Assembly (NCBI RefSeq): GCF_006149005.1
Contig: NZ_VBSL01000009.1
Coordinates: 1-64,000 of the forward strand
DNA length: 64,000 bases
Direction: 5' to 3'
Source of the DNA: Larkinella sp. C7
Lineage (GTDB): Bacteria; Bacteroidota; Bacteroidia; Cytophagales; Spirosomataceae
Every line of letters starts with the position of its first letter. Position 1 is the first letter of the stretch. The position numbers were made by a program, and so were the translations under genes. Below the pieces are notes generated by a model. The model saw only the letters and a program-made list of their open reading frames with translations, did not search any database and was not told the DNA's origin. Shown one piece after another: positions 32,318 through 41,411 of the stretch.

Positions 32318-33757
32318 TTACGGTTTCCCCTTTACACTCGCCTTGGCATCCTTCATCGGGGCCGGTTTTTTGGTCATTTTCTGCTGTTGGAGGAAATTAA
32401 AGTAGCCTTCCAGATCTTCAACGGGTAATCGGCGGGCCAGGATTTTCTTGTCTTTATCGAGCACATACACCGTCGGGGTGGAATACACGTCGTATTTCGT
32501 TTTGTAATCGACCGGCGCGCTCGGGCCGTAGACATTCAGCAGACTCTGCAATTTAAATTCCCGGATAAACTTCTTCCAGATCGCTTCGGTTTTGCCGATG
32601 GCTACCGCGTAAATCTGCACGCCTTTGGCTTTGTGTTTATCGTAGAATTTCTTCAGCGCGGGGGCCGACTCCCGGCAGTGGCCGCACTCGGGATCGTAGA
32701 AAAACGTAATGGTATACTCGGCTTTGACGTTGTGTAACGCCTGAAACCGCCCGAGCGTATCCTTCAAACTCACGTTGGGCAGGGTTTTGCCGGCCAGTAG
32801 CGGTTTCAGAATCTTCACCCGGTCGCGCATGCTGGTGAGCGTGGAGGTATCGCTGACGGGCATCACCCCGGTCAGCCAGTATTTCTCCGCCATGTGGATG
32901 AACAAACCGTCGGTGTTCAGTACCTTCTTTTGCTCTTCATACTGGTTGGTAATGTACCAGATCGTGTATTGCAGAATTTCTTTGTTGGCTTTCGCTTTAT
33001 TCACCAGGTAATCAGCCGCCGGAATCAGCGAATCGACGGTTTGCACGGTCAGTTCTTTGAGATAACGGTCGAGTTTGGTTTGAAGAAAATGCGTCCGCAT
33101 CAGGCGTTCGTCCGAAAAATCAAAACCGTCGAGAAAGTGATTCCGGTAATAATTAAAAACAAAATTCGAATCCGGGCGTCCGTTCGCCAGCTTCGGCGCT
33201 TCCGGAATTTCGGGTTCTTCGGCCGCCCGGAACAGTTTAACCGTCAGCGTATTGGCATTCTTCGCCATGAAGTCTTTGCGGTAGGCTTCCACTTCTTTTT
33301 GACCGGCGGCAATCTGGCTGGCCGATCCCCCGCTTTTTTGCAAAGCACTGATTTCTCCGTACTTTTTGCTCAGGAATTTCTGGTACCCGTAAAAAAGCTC
33401 ATTTTCGCGGGAACCAGTCACTTTCATGGATTCAATGACGTTTACCGTATCGGCCTCAATCGAAAACCGCTGTTCGCCAATCACCAGTTGGAGAACCGGT
33501 TTGGCATCCACCACGATCATATACAACCCGCCGGGAAGTTCTTTCGGCCCGTCGAACACCAGGCGTCCTTCGGCGTCGGCGGTGGCGGTGTCGCGGGGCG
33601 TAAACTGCGTCTGGCCGTAGAAATGCGCCAGATAAGCGGTTTTGTTGGCCAGTCCTTTGATTTTGGCCGTAACCAGGTGACCTTCGGACGATTGCGCCCG
33701 CACAAACGGGGCAGAGAGGAGCAGCAGGAACGCCGTAAAACAGAACCGTCGATTCAT
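32318..33757 (-). CDS. Exported thioredoxin-fold protein (TlpA-like)
   Basis: A 479-residue protein from the ATG at 33757, with a signal peptide (FTAFLLLLSAPFVRAQ). The N-terminal part (~25-140) looks like the DUF4369 lipid-envelope domain (HLVTAKIKGLANKTAYLAHF) and the middle (~150-330) like DUF5106. The C-terminal thioredoxin domain has Y-D-P-E-C-G-H-C, with the CxxC pair for disulfide exchange, and VYSTPTVYVLDKDKK with the cis-proline. It probably acts in the periplasm as a thiol-disulfide protein. A 12-codon upstream start (33790) is possible. The divergent YdcF gene begins 81 bases upstream. Confidence 0.85.
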   Translation of the reverse strand: MNRRFCFTAFLLLLSAPFVRAQSSEGHLVTAKIKGLANKTAYLAHFYGQTQFTPRDTATADAEGRLVFDGPKELPGGLYMIVVDAKPVLQLVIGEQRFSIEADTVNVIESMKVTGSRENELFYGYQKFLSKKYGEISALQKSGGSASQIAAGQKEVEAYRKDFMAKNANTLTVKLFRAAEEPEIPEAPKLANGRPDSNFVFNYYRNHFLDGFDFSDERLMRTHFLQTKLDRYLKELTVQTVDSLIPAADYLVNKAKANKEILQYTIWYITNQYEEQKKVLNTDGLFIHMAEKYWLTGVMPVSDTSTLTSMRDRVKILKPLLAGKTLPNVSLKDTLGRFQALHNVKAEYTITFFYDPECGHCRESAPALKKFYDKHKAKGVQIYAVAIGKTEAIWKKFIREFKLQSLLNVYGPSAPVDYKTKYDVYSTPTVYVLDKDKKILARRLPVEDLEGYFNFLQQQKMTKKPAPMKDAKASVKGKP

Positions 33758-33838
33758 GAATTGCGTGGTTGGTTGACCAGAGTTTGTCATACAAAGATAC
33801 TACTTATAACGATTGGGGCGCTGGCCTTCGCATACACG

Positions 33839-34609
33839 ATGTTCTACTTTCTTTCCAAAGTATTTTCCTTTCTGCTCATGCCGCTGGGGCTGCTGACCAT
33901 CCTGTTGCTGGTAGCGATCTTCACCAAAAATCATGTCCGCCGGCGAAAAGTCCTGCTTTCGGCCGTCGTGCTGCTGCTGATTACCGGCAATGGATTTATT
34001 TCCAATGAGGTGGCACTCTGGTGGGAGATTCCGCCGGTTACGCTACCCGCCCCGACGCGTCCCCGCATTGGGGTGGTGCTGACGGGAGGCATGGTGAAGG
34101 TGGATGGGAAGCCACGCAACCGCATTTATCTGGGCGATCAGGCCGACCGCATGGGGCAGGCGTTGCTGTTGTATAAAGCCGGGCAGATTCAGAAAATCCT
34201 GATTAGCGGAGGCATTGGCGGTATTTTCCGGAGCGACGTCGCCAACGAAGGTCAACTAACGCGGCAATTCCTGATGCTGGCGGGCGTTCCGGCGCAGGAC
34301 GTGCTGCTCGAAAACCGGTCCCGCAACACGCACGAGAACGCACTTTTCTCCGCCCCAATACTTCAAAAACGGTTCAACGGGTATGAATATGTGCTGATCA
34401 CGTCGGCCTGGCACATGCGCCGGGCGATCGGGTGTTTCGAGAAACAGCACATTGCCGTAACCCCTTACCCGGCGGCTTTCATCGGCGGACCACGCGAGTT
34501 TACGCCCAACCACCTGTTGCTGCCTTCCGAAAAAGCCCTGTTTAGCTCCTATTGGCTGATCCACGAACTGGTGGGCTACACGGCGTACCGGGTTGCAGGG
34601 TATCTCTAA
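33839..34609 (+). CDS. YdcF family (DUF218) membrane protein
   Basis: A 256-residue protein. Two N-terminal membrane helices (FLLMPLGLLTILLLVAIFTK and KVLLSAVVLLLITGNGFISN) lead into a DUF218 domain: GVVLTGGMVKVDGKPRNR, GQADRMGQALLLYKAGQIQK-like helix, ILISGGIGGIFRSDVANEG, then LLENRSRNTHENAL and VLITSAWHMRRAIGCFEKQ. The family includes SanA and ElyC, which act in envelope integrity. The longer frame from 32894 is a shadow of the thioredoxin gene. The stop overlaps the pfkA stop by four bases, convergent. Confidence 0.88.
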   Translation: MFYFLSKVFSFLLMPLGLLTILLLVAIFTKNHVRRRKVLLSAVVLLLITGNGFISNEVALWWEIPPVTLPAPTRPRIGVVLTGGMVKVDGKPRNRIYLGDQADRMGQALLLYKAGQIQKILISGGIGGIFRSDVANEGQLTRQFLMLAGVPAQDVLLENRSRNTHENALFSAPILQKRFNGYEYVLITSAWHMRRAIGCFEKQHIAVTPYPAAFIGGPREFTPNHLLLPSEKALFSSYWLIHELVGYTAYRVAGYL

Positions 34610-35580
34610 ACGCTGAGAATCCGCACCATCCGCAGCAAATCTTCGTTGATCGGTTTGGGCAGTTTGATCGTGTCGATGAAGGGTGTGTAGAGAAGCTGGT
34701 TGTTGACAACGCCGGCCATGACGTTCTTCTCTCCGTTTAACAAGCCTTCCAGGGCTCCCAAACCCAGGCGGCTGGCCAGAATGCGATCGTAGGCCGTTGG
34801 AATGCCTCCGCGCTGGATATGGCCCAGGGTCGTCACGCGCATGTCGACGTCGACGCCCACCTGCGAGCGGATTTTTTCGGCTACTTCGGCGGCATTGCCC
34901 TCTTCGTCGCCTTCGGCCACAATGATGATGGAGGAGGATTTGGAACGACTCCAGCCCTGTTTCAGCGTTTCGACTACTTCCGAAATGGGCGTCAGCACTT
35001 CCGGCACCATCACCATTTCGGCGCCCCCGGCAATACCCGATTGAATGGCAATGTAGCCCGAGTCGCGTCCCATCACTTCGATGAAGAAAATCCGGTCGTG
35101 TGAATCGGCCGTATCACGAATTTTGTCGATGGCTTCCAGGGCGGTATTGACGGCCGTGTCGAAACCGATGGTATAGTCGGTGCCGTACAGATCGTTATCG
35201 ATGGTGCCCGGTGCGCCAACGGTGGGAATCTGGTATTCTTCAAAAAACTTTAAAGCTCCGGTAAATGTCCCGTTTCCGCCGATGGCAACCAGGCCTTCGA
35301 TACCGTGTTTAACCAGTTGAGCGTGCGCTTTCTGACGGCCTTCGGGGGTCATGAACTCTTTGCTGCGAGCGGATTTCAGGATGGTTCCACCGCGTTGAAC
35401 AATGTTGCTCACCGAGTGGGACGTCATGGGAAAAATATCGCCGTTGATCATTCCGTTGTACCCCCGACGGATGCCGAAAACTTCGACGCCGTGGTAAACC
35501 GCTCCCCTGACAACCGCCCGAATACAGGCATTCATGCCAGGTGCGTCACCGCCGGAAGTAAAAACAGCTAAGCGCTTCAT
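34606..35580 (-). CDS. pfkA: 6-phosphofructokinase
   Basis: A 324-residue ATP-dependent 6-phosphofructokinase, the committed step of glycolysis. Signature parts are the ATP-binding TSGGDAPGMNACIRAV, the substrate loop GNGTFTGALKFFEEYQIPTV, PGTIDNDLYGTDYTIGFDTA with the catalytic Asp, and the MGRDSGYIA helix. Allosteric-type PfkA length. The start at 35580 is strongly supported. The gene ends four bases inside the convergent YdcF gene. Confidence 0.95.
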   Translation of the reverse strand: MKRLAVFTSGGDAPGMNACIRAVVRGAVYHGVEVFGIRRGYNGMINGDIFPMTSHSVSNIVQRGGTILKSARSKEFMTPEGRQKAHAQLVKHGIEGLVAIGGNGTFTGALKFFEEYQIPTVGAPGTIDNDLYGTDYTIGFDTAVNTALEAIDKIRDTADSHDRIFFIEVMGRDSGYIAIQSGIAGGAEMVMVPEVLTPISEVVETLKQGWSRSKSSSIIIVAEGDEEGNAAEVAEKIRSQVGVDVDMRVTTLGHIQRGGIPTAYDRILASRLGLGALEGLLNGEKNVMAGVVNNQLLYTPFIDTIKLPKPINEDLLRMVRILSV

Positions 35581-35646
35581 ATTAAAAGTCTATTTTAAAT
35601 TTCCTATGTGCAAAAAAATATTCGTCTGCCTTTTGCTCGCGAACCG

Positions 35647-35679
35647 CAAATTTATTTTCATTTTTGGACAAACCGACAA
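35647..35679 (-). promoter_or_regulatory. Possible promoter of pfkA
   Basis: On the minus strand TTG (35679-35677), a 22-base spacer and TAAATTTG (35654-35647) fit the Bacteroidota consensus. The start codon is 66 bases downstream. Confidence 0.45.
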
Positions 35680-35793
35680 ATGTGTTCAACGAAAAACGAA
35701 TTTAATACGGACGTAATGCTGAAAACCGGTGATTGACAGGTGGTTACTCATTTAAAATACTTAATCAATTAACTGATTGACAGGTGATTGTAT

Positions 35794-36453
35794 TTAGCTT
35801 GTCGGTTGCTTGCGATGGCGTTGTAACTTGCGTTTAATAAGGGGGTAAACCGCATACGTTATCTTTACGGACGCAATACCGATGCCGGCTCCGGCCAGAA
35901 CATCGGCCCAATGGTGCTTTTCGTTGGCCACCCGAAGCACCGCCGTGGCACTCGCCATGGCATAGCCCGCAATGCTGATCCACGGACTCTTGTGTTGATA
36001 CGCCTGGTGCAGTAATTCTGCCCCCGTGAAGGCCACAGCCGTGTGACCGGACGGAAACGATCGGCGGTCGGAACCGTCCGGGCGGGTGGAGTTGATCGTG
36101 CGTTTAAAGACCTCGGTGACACCCCCCATGGCCACGTTCGACAAAACCGTCACGGCAATTTCGTCGCCCAGGTTGACTGCCGGTTTCACGCCCGCCAGTT
36201 GCAGCGCGACCCGCAGGCCATACGGCCCGAAACGCAGGTAGTCATCCGCCGAACTGACGTGACCCGTCGCTTGAAAGGGCTCTCGCGTAGGGTGGCCGAG
36301 CAATGCCGCTCCGCCCCCTGCCAGCGTGGCCGGCACAATAAAAGATGTTAGCGGGAACCGTCGTTCGGTGGGAATGGAATCACCGGCTGTTTGGGCAAAA
36401 AGCGGAAGAGAAGCAAGCCAGAGGAATAAGGAAATCAGAATTTTATGCGTCAT
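35794..36453 (-). CDS. Exported PAP2-family phosphatase
   Basis: A 219-residue membrane protein with a signal peptide (LISLFLWLASLPLFAQ). The acid phosphatase triplet is present: FKRTINSTRPDGSDRRSFPS, then GHTAVAFT and RVANEKHHWADVLAGAGIGI. Family members are lipid phosphatases, such as undecaprenyl pyrophosphate phosphatases; the exact substrate is unknown. No partner gene adjoins it on this strand. Confidence 0.88.
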   Translation of the reverse strand: MTHKILISLFLWLASLPLFAQTAGDSIPTERRFPLTSFIVPATLAGGGAALLGHPTREPFQATGHVSSADDYLRFGPYGLRVALQLAGVKPAVNLGDEIAVTVLSNVAMGGVTEVFKRTINSTRPDGSDRRSFPSGHTAVAFTGAELLHQAYQHKSPWISIAGYAMASATAVLRVANEKHHWADVLAGAGIGIASVKITYAVYPLIKRKLQRHRKQPTS

Positions 36454-36463
36454 TTCAATGGTA

Positions 36464-36799
36464 GAGGACTTGTGTCTGATAATTCGGTTGCATTGTTGCT
36501 GTCTGCCCCTACAGCGTTTGGATGCTGCTTCATACAGAGCTAAAAGTTTCCTTTACTGACTTAAACTAACGAACCGAAGAAACGAATGCCTGCTGGTTTG
36601 CTGCTGGGTTTGATAAGCCCAACGAGTAATTCGGCGGTTATTCAATTTAGAAAACGATTTGAAGGCCCATCGAAAAGACACGGCAAATGAACTTTGTAGG
36701 GTGAAAGCGAAGAAAGATCATTCGTCACCGACGCCTGAGCACAAACTTACTCGAAAAGCGGTAAAAAAGCATTCCTATGGAGCTGAATTGAAAATAATG
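36464..36799. other. 336-base gap without a recognised gene
   Basis: Between the PAP2 gene start and the TreY-MalQ terminator. A 78-codon frame at 36659-36895 is present but basic, low in hydrophobic residues and overlaps the terminator and the trehalose gene end, so I do not accept it. Nothing else is visible. Confidence 0.5.
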
Positions 36800-36842
36800 A
36801 AAATACAACCTTGTGACCACAACGGACACAAGGTCGTATTTT
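36800..36842 (-). terminator. Terminator of the TreY-MalQ gene
   Basis: A 16-base stem with one mismatch (36800-36815 with 36827-36842) around an 11-base loop, with T-rich sequence following on the minus strand, 38 bases after the stop at 36880. Confidence 0.7.
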
Positions 36843-36879
36843 CATTAATGAAGCCAGTCAACCGCTGGCAGGTACAGGC

Positions 36880-39800
36880 TTACCAGCGGTTATAGAGCGT
36901 CGCCCACGACCGAAGCCGGTTTTCGGCTTCATCGGTCAACTGCCCCGGCAGCAGCCGCCAGAGCCAGTTGTTGGCGGTGGCAGCCGGGGTGTTGATCCGG
37001 GCGGTTTCGTCCAGCCCCAGCACGTCCTGCACCGGCAGAATCACTGTTCTGGCCACCGAGGCATACACCAGTTGCCCCAACGCCAGATGCACGGTTTTCT
37101 CGGAAACCGGCTTCCCGACATACTCCGCTACGGTTTTCTGTTCGGTCGGGCTCAGGCTTTGCCGGTACCAGCCCCGGGTTGTGTTGTTATCGTGCGTGCC
37201 GGTATAGGCAATAAAATTGGGCGTGTATTGGTGGGGAATGTGCGGTGAGAGCGGCAACGCTTCCTGAAAAGCAAACTGAACGACCTTCATACCCGGCAAC
37301 TGAAACGCATCGCGTAGCTGATAAACCGCTTCGCTGATGTCGCCCAAATCCTCGGCAACCAGGGGTAAAGTGCCCAGTTCCTGGTGCAGAACCCGGAAAA
37401 AATCGGCTCCCGGCCCCGGTTTCCACTCGCCCCGGATGGCGGTTTTCTCCCCGGCCGGAATTTCCCAATATTCCGACAGCGCGCGAAAGTGGTCGATGCG
37501 CACCAGATCGAACAACGCCGTATTTTTCCGAATCCGCCGAATCCACCAGTCGTAACCGCGCTCTCTAAGCCGATCCCAGCGAAAAATCGGCATGCCCCAA
37601 AGCTGACCATCGGCGTTGAAATAATCAGGTGGCACCCCGGCCACCGTGATCAGTTTCCCCGATTCATCTAGACTAAACAGTTCCGGGTGCGACCACACAT
37701 CCGCCGAATCATAGCTCACGTAAAACGGCAAGTCGCCCAGCAGGTGAATGCCCCGCTGGTTACAATATGCTTTGAGGTTCTGCCACTGCCGGTCGAAAAT
37801 GAACTGCAACCAGCGCACTTTTTCCAATTCGTCATGGTGGGCCTCCTCAAACGCCCGCAACGCTTCCGGCTGGCGCAGGCGGTATTCTTCCGGCCATTCA
37901 TACCACGGCTGGCCCTGGAATTTTTGTTTCAGGCCCATATACAGCACAAAACCGGTGAGCCAGTGGGCTTCGCGCCGGCAAAATTCCTGAAATCGATTCT
38001 GTAACGGACTGTCTTTCTGTTGGGCGAAATTTCGGTAAGCTTGCTCTAAAAGAACATGCCGAACCCGCTCGGCTCCGGCATAATCCACCCGCCCGGTGGT
38101 TGGAAGCTGGTGGGTGCGTAAGGCGTCCCAATCCAGCAAACCGTCCTGGGCCAGGGCTTCCGGACTCAGCAGCAGGGTGTTGCCCGCCATGCTGGAATAG
38201 GTGCTGTAGGGCGAATGTCCCGCTCCCGGTTCCGTGGGATTGAGCGGTAGTATTTGCCAGTAATGTTGCCGACTGCGGCTCAGAAAATCGGCAAAAGCCC
38301 GCGCTTCCGGCCCCAAATCACCAATGCCAAAAGCCGAGGGAAGTGACGTAACGGGCAGCAGCAGACCCGCACTCCGGTCGGTAAAAGCGGGTTGTAGTTT
38401 CAAAACCGCCAGCGGCAACGTCTTGAAAACGTCTTTCAGTGCAATGCCGTCTGTTGTTTTGCCGCTGGTCGGAAGCAGCATGTGCTTCCATTCATCCGGT
38501 GCCTCCGGCGGCAAAACGATCCGGGTATCTTTCCAGTCCAGGGCCGGAACGCTTTTATTTTGCCGGCGGCTCATTTCGGCCAGGTGCAGCGGAATGGCCA
38601 CCACCAGCCAGGTCTGCCGGTGCCGACGCGCAAACGCGAGCACATGCTGCCGGTACTGCCCTTCTACCGCCAGCGGAATGTAGTCTCCTTCGGCAAAGAG
38701 TTCGGTCGACTCCTGGTTTCGGGCGGTAAGCAAGGTATGGGTCAACCAGAGCTTGATTCGGGCGTCATACCGGTTTTCCCACAGATCGCTCAACAGCGCA
38801 TCCGACGGAGCCTGATCGGGATTGGTCAGTTCATCCAGCCACTGTCGGCGCTGGTCATAATCGACGGGTCGGCGATTGTCGGGATCGACCAGACTCAGGT
38901 CCCACAGCTCACACCCCTGATACACATCGGGAACACCGGGGCATGTCATTTTGAGAACGACCTGTGCCAGGGAGTTAACAATTCCAAAATCAGCCAGTTG
39001 GCGGTGAAATTTCTGAAAGCTTTTCCAGAAAGGTCGTTTCCGGTTGAGCAATTGCGCAACGAAATTCCGGGTGGCTTCCTCATACGCAGCGTCGGGCGCG
39101 TTCCAGCTCGAATGCCGTTTGGCCTCCCGCAAGGCTTTTTCCAGATAATCCTGAAGCCGGTTTTCAAAATCGTCGTCGTCCTGATCCGGCATGGGAGAGG
39201 CCCCCACCAGGGTTTGGTAAATGAAATATTCGTCGTTGGCATCCGGCGCGCTCTTCTGCTTCAAGCCGGCGTTTAGCTGCTGCCATTCCTGGACGGTTTT
39301 CAGCCATTCGTCGGGCAAATCCGTCAGCACGTTCAGCCGTGCCCGGACGTCTTCTCCGCGCTTGGTGTCGTGCGTCGAGGTGGCATTGAGGGCCAGCGGC
39401 CACTGCTGTTGGCGTTCCTGCATGGCCCGGTGAAAATCGGCCGGCGACAACCCAAACGTTTCCGGCGAATCGCCCACTTCGTTGTGCGCGATCAAGCGGT
39501 TGTAGGTATACATCAGCGTGTCTTCCACCCCTTTGGCCATCAGCGGGCCGGTAAATTGCATACACCGCCGGTACAAATGGGAAACCCGCTGGTTGTAGGC
39601 ATCGTCGCCATCAGCCGGTTTTTGCAGCAGCGTTTCTTCCAGCACATCGACCGCCGTGGCCAGTTCCGGTTTCTGGCTTTTTAGGTCGGTCAGAATCGCC
39701 TGCACGGCGGTAGCCTCCCGCTCCTCCAACGGAAACGTGCTGCCGTAATACCGGTAAACCGGGCAATACACCAGAAATGCGCCGAGGGCCGCCTTTAGAC

Positions 39801-41115
39801 TGTCGGGCGGCAGAACAGCCAGCGCATTTTCTTCCACCAGATTCAGTTCCAGGAAAAACCGGTACAGGTTGTCCAACTCGCCCTTCATGTGCTGCGAGAG
39901 AATGAACGCCTTTTTGTTCAGAATCTGCTGGTGAACGGGCGTGGCATCGGAAACGAGCTGCTGGTAGAAGTGCGTCAGAACCGGCTCGCTGGCCGGTTGG
40001 GTAAACAGGTTATTGACCTGCGCCAGAAACTCGTAGCCGGTGGTTCCCTGAATGGGCCAGGTCGTTTCCAGCGGTTCGCCGGGTTCCAGAATTTTTTCAA
40101 CGATCAGATACGCTTCTTCCCCGGCCAGTTCGCGGAGTCGTTCCAGATACTGACCGGGGTCATACAGTCCGTCGATGTGATCGACGCGCAACCCGGTAAA
40201 TACCCCCTCGACCACCAGGTCCTTGATTCCCTGATGAACGTAGGAAAACACCGCGTCATTCTGCACATTCAGGCCAATCAGGCTGCTCACCGTAAAAAAC
40301 CGCCGGAAATTGATCCGGCGGTCGGTTTCCTGGTGGTGGCTCAACTGATACACCTGCTCATCAGCCAGCTGGCGGAGTCGCTGCGGGTCGCGGTTGAGGG
40401 CGCTCAGACACGACTTGATGTAGGCCTTAACGACCGGATTTTTCTGCAAAGACGTGAGCTGCTGCCGGAATTCGTTCATTCCCAGCGCGTAGGCTTCGGG
40501 TTCTTCCACCAGTTGAAGGGGGCGGATCTGGTCGAGCAGTTGCTGAATCGATTCCAGCGTCGGCTGATCATCCGGAGCCTGCAAAACGGTTGGGTACGAC
40601 CGCAGGCGCAACGGATAGTCCGTGTCGAAATACCGCAGCACCAGCCGTCCGTCCTGGTAAGCGACCTTGAGTTCCCGGTTTTTGATGACCTCATCGAGGG
40701 GCGCACCCAGAAACGGAACCGCCAGCCGTCCGTGAAAAAGCTGGCTCGTCCAGACGGTATCGAAAAAGGGCATAAACCGCGACAACGGGCCTTTTTCCAG
40801 CACGTCCATCAGCCACGGGTTGTTGGGATGAAACGCCATGTGGTTGGGAACGATGTCCTGCAGCCAGCCGATGCCCTCCTTCCGGAGTTTTTTGCTGAGT
40901 GTTTTCAGTTGCTTTTCCGTGCCAATTTCCGGGTCAATGCGGTGCGGATTGACCCCATCGTAGCCGTGCTGACTGCCCGGTACGGATTCGAAAACGGGCG
41001 AGGCATAGAGCGTACCAACACCCAGTTTCTTCAGGTACGGCCTTATTTTTTCAAAATCGCTAAAGGTAAATCCACTGTGAAATTGGATACGATAGGTAGC
41101 AACCGGATTAGTCAT
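36880..41115 (-). CDS. Fused maltooligosyltrehalose synthase-4-alpha-glucanotransferase
   Basis: A 1411-residue fusion. The N-terminal ~900 residues are TreY-like: ATYRIQFHSGFTFSDFEKIR, then GTLYASPVFESVPGSQHGYD and DIVPNHMAF and GLRVDHIDGLYDP with the nucleophile Asp near 311; the enzyme isomerises the end glucose bond of maltooligosaccharides to alpha,alpha-1,1. From ~920 on it is MalQ-like (GLLLPVTSLPSAFGIGDLGP, then DLPFYVSYDSADVW, LVRIDHFRAL with the catalytic Asp near 1200, and YTGTHDNNTTRGW), an amylomaltase that rearranges alpha-1,4-glucans. The fusion could feed chains to the TreY site. TreZ, which frees trehalose, is not in the window. Terminator follows. Confidence 0.9.
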   Translation of the reverse strand: MTNPVATYRIQFHSGFTFSDFEKIRPYLKKLGVGTLYASPVFESVPGSQHGYDGVNPHRIDPEIGTEKQLKTLSKKLRKEGIGWLQDIVPNHMAFHPNNPWLMDVLEKGPLSRFMPFFDTVWTSQLFHGRLAVPFLGAPLDEVIKNRELKVAYQDGRLVLRYFDTDYPLRLRSYPTVLQAPDDQPTLESIQQLLDQIRPLQLVEEPEAYALGMNEFRQQLTSLQKNPVVKAYIKSCLSALNRDPQRLRQLADEQVYQLSHHQETDRRINFRRFFTVSSLIGLNVQNDAVFSYVHQGIKDLVVEGVFTGLRVDHIDGLYDPGQYLERLRELAGEEAYLIVEKILEPGEPLETTWPIQGTTGYEFLAQVNNLFTQPASEPVLTHFYQQLVSDATPVHQQILNKKAFILSQHMKGELDNLYRFFLELNLVEENALAVLPPDSLKAALGAFLVYCPVYRYYGSTFPLEEREATAVQAILTDLKSQKPELATAVDVLEETLLQKPADGDDAYNQRVSHLYRRCMQFTGPLMAKGVEDTLMYTYNRLIAHNEVGDSPETFGLSPADFHRAMQERQQQWPLALNATSTHDTKRGEDVRARLNVLTDLPDEWLKTVQEWQQLNAGLKQKSAPDANDEYFIYQTLVGASPMPDQDDDDFENRLQDYLEKALREAKRHSSWNAPDAAYEEATRNFVAQLLNRKRPFWKSFQKFHRQLADFGIVNSLAQVVLKMTCPGVPDVYQGCELWDLSLVDPDNRRPVDYDQRRQWLDELTNPDQAPSDALLSDLWENRYDARIKLWLTHTLLTARNQESTELFAEGDYIPLAVEGQYRQHVLAFARRHRQTWLVVAIPLHLAEMSRRQNKSVPALDWKDTRIVLPPEAPDEWKHMLLPTSGKTTDGIALKDVFKTLPLAVLKLQPAFTDRSAGLLLPVTSLPSAFGIGDLGPEARAFADFLSRSRQHYWQILPLNPTEPGAGHSPYSTYSSMAGNTLLLSPEALAQDGLLDWDALRTHQLPTTGRVDYAGAERVRHVLLEQAYRNFAQQKDSPLQNRFQEFCRREAHWLTGFVLYMGLKQKFQGQPWYEWPEEYRLRQPEALRAFEEAHHDELEKVRWLQFIFDRQWQNLKAYCNQRGIHLLGDLPFYVSYDSADVWSHPELFSLDESGKLITVAGVPPDYFNADGQLWGMPIFRWDRLRERGYDWWIRRIRKNTALFDLVRIDHFRALSEYWEIPAGEKTAIRGEWKPGPGADFFRVLHQELGTLPLVAEDLGDISEAVYQLRDAFQLPGMKVVQFAFQEALPLSPHIPHQYTPNFIAYTGTHDNNTTRGWYRQSLSPTEQKTVAEYVGKPVSEKTVHLALGQLVYASVARTVILPVQDVLGLDETARINTPAATANNWLWRLLPGQLTDEAENRLRSWATLYNRW

Positions 41116-41156
41116 GAGTATCGGATAAAGCCTGCGGATAAAGTACGTTTCAAGAA

Positions 41157-41190
41157 CCGTTGGTCAATTTGTCTGCCGGTTGACCAACGG
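41157..41190. promoter_or_regulatory. Operator-like inverted repeat in the divergent region
   Basis: CCGTTGGTCAA (41157-41167) and TTGACCAACGG (41180-41190) form a perfect 11-bp inverted repeat with a 12-base gap, 42 bases upstream of the TreY-MalQ start (41115) and 222 bases before the glycosidase start. A regulator could control both genes from here. Confidence 0.5.
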
Positions 41191-41411
41191 ACGTGCCGCG
41201 ATGAGCAGCTATGTATTAAGCAATGACTGGAATAGAATGTTTCGATCTTCAAACCGGAGTCCGTAAAAATTCCGGCAACTGGTGCAGAACGTGAAATTCT
41301 GAAGACCCAGACACCTGTTCTTCGGCAGGCCATTGCCTCTCTTTTTGACTCAACACCCGGTTCTCCCGATCTTCCTTTTTACATTTACGGGTACACCAGC
41401 CGTTCGATTGC

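Noticed and set aside
36659-36895. 78-codon plus-strand frame
   Set aside because: It overlaps the terminator and the end of the TreY-MalQ gene and matches no family.
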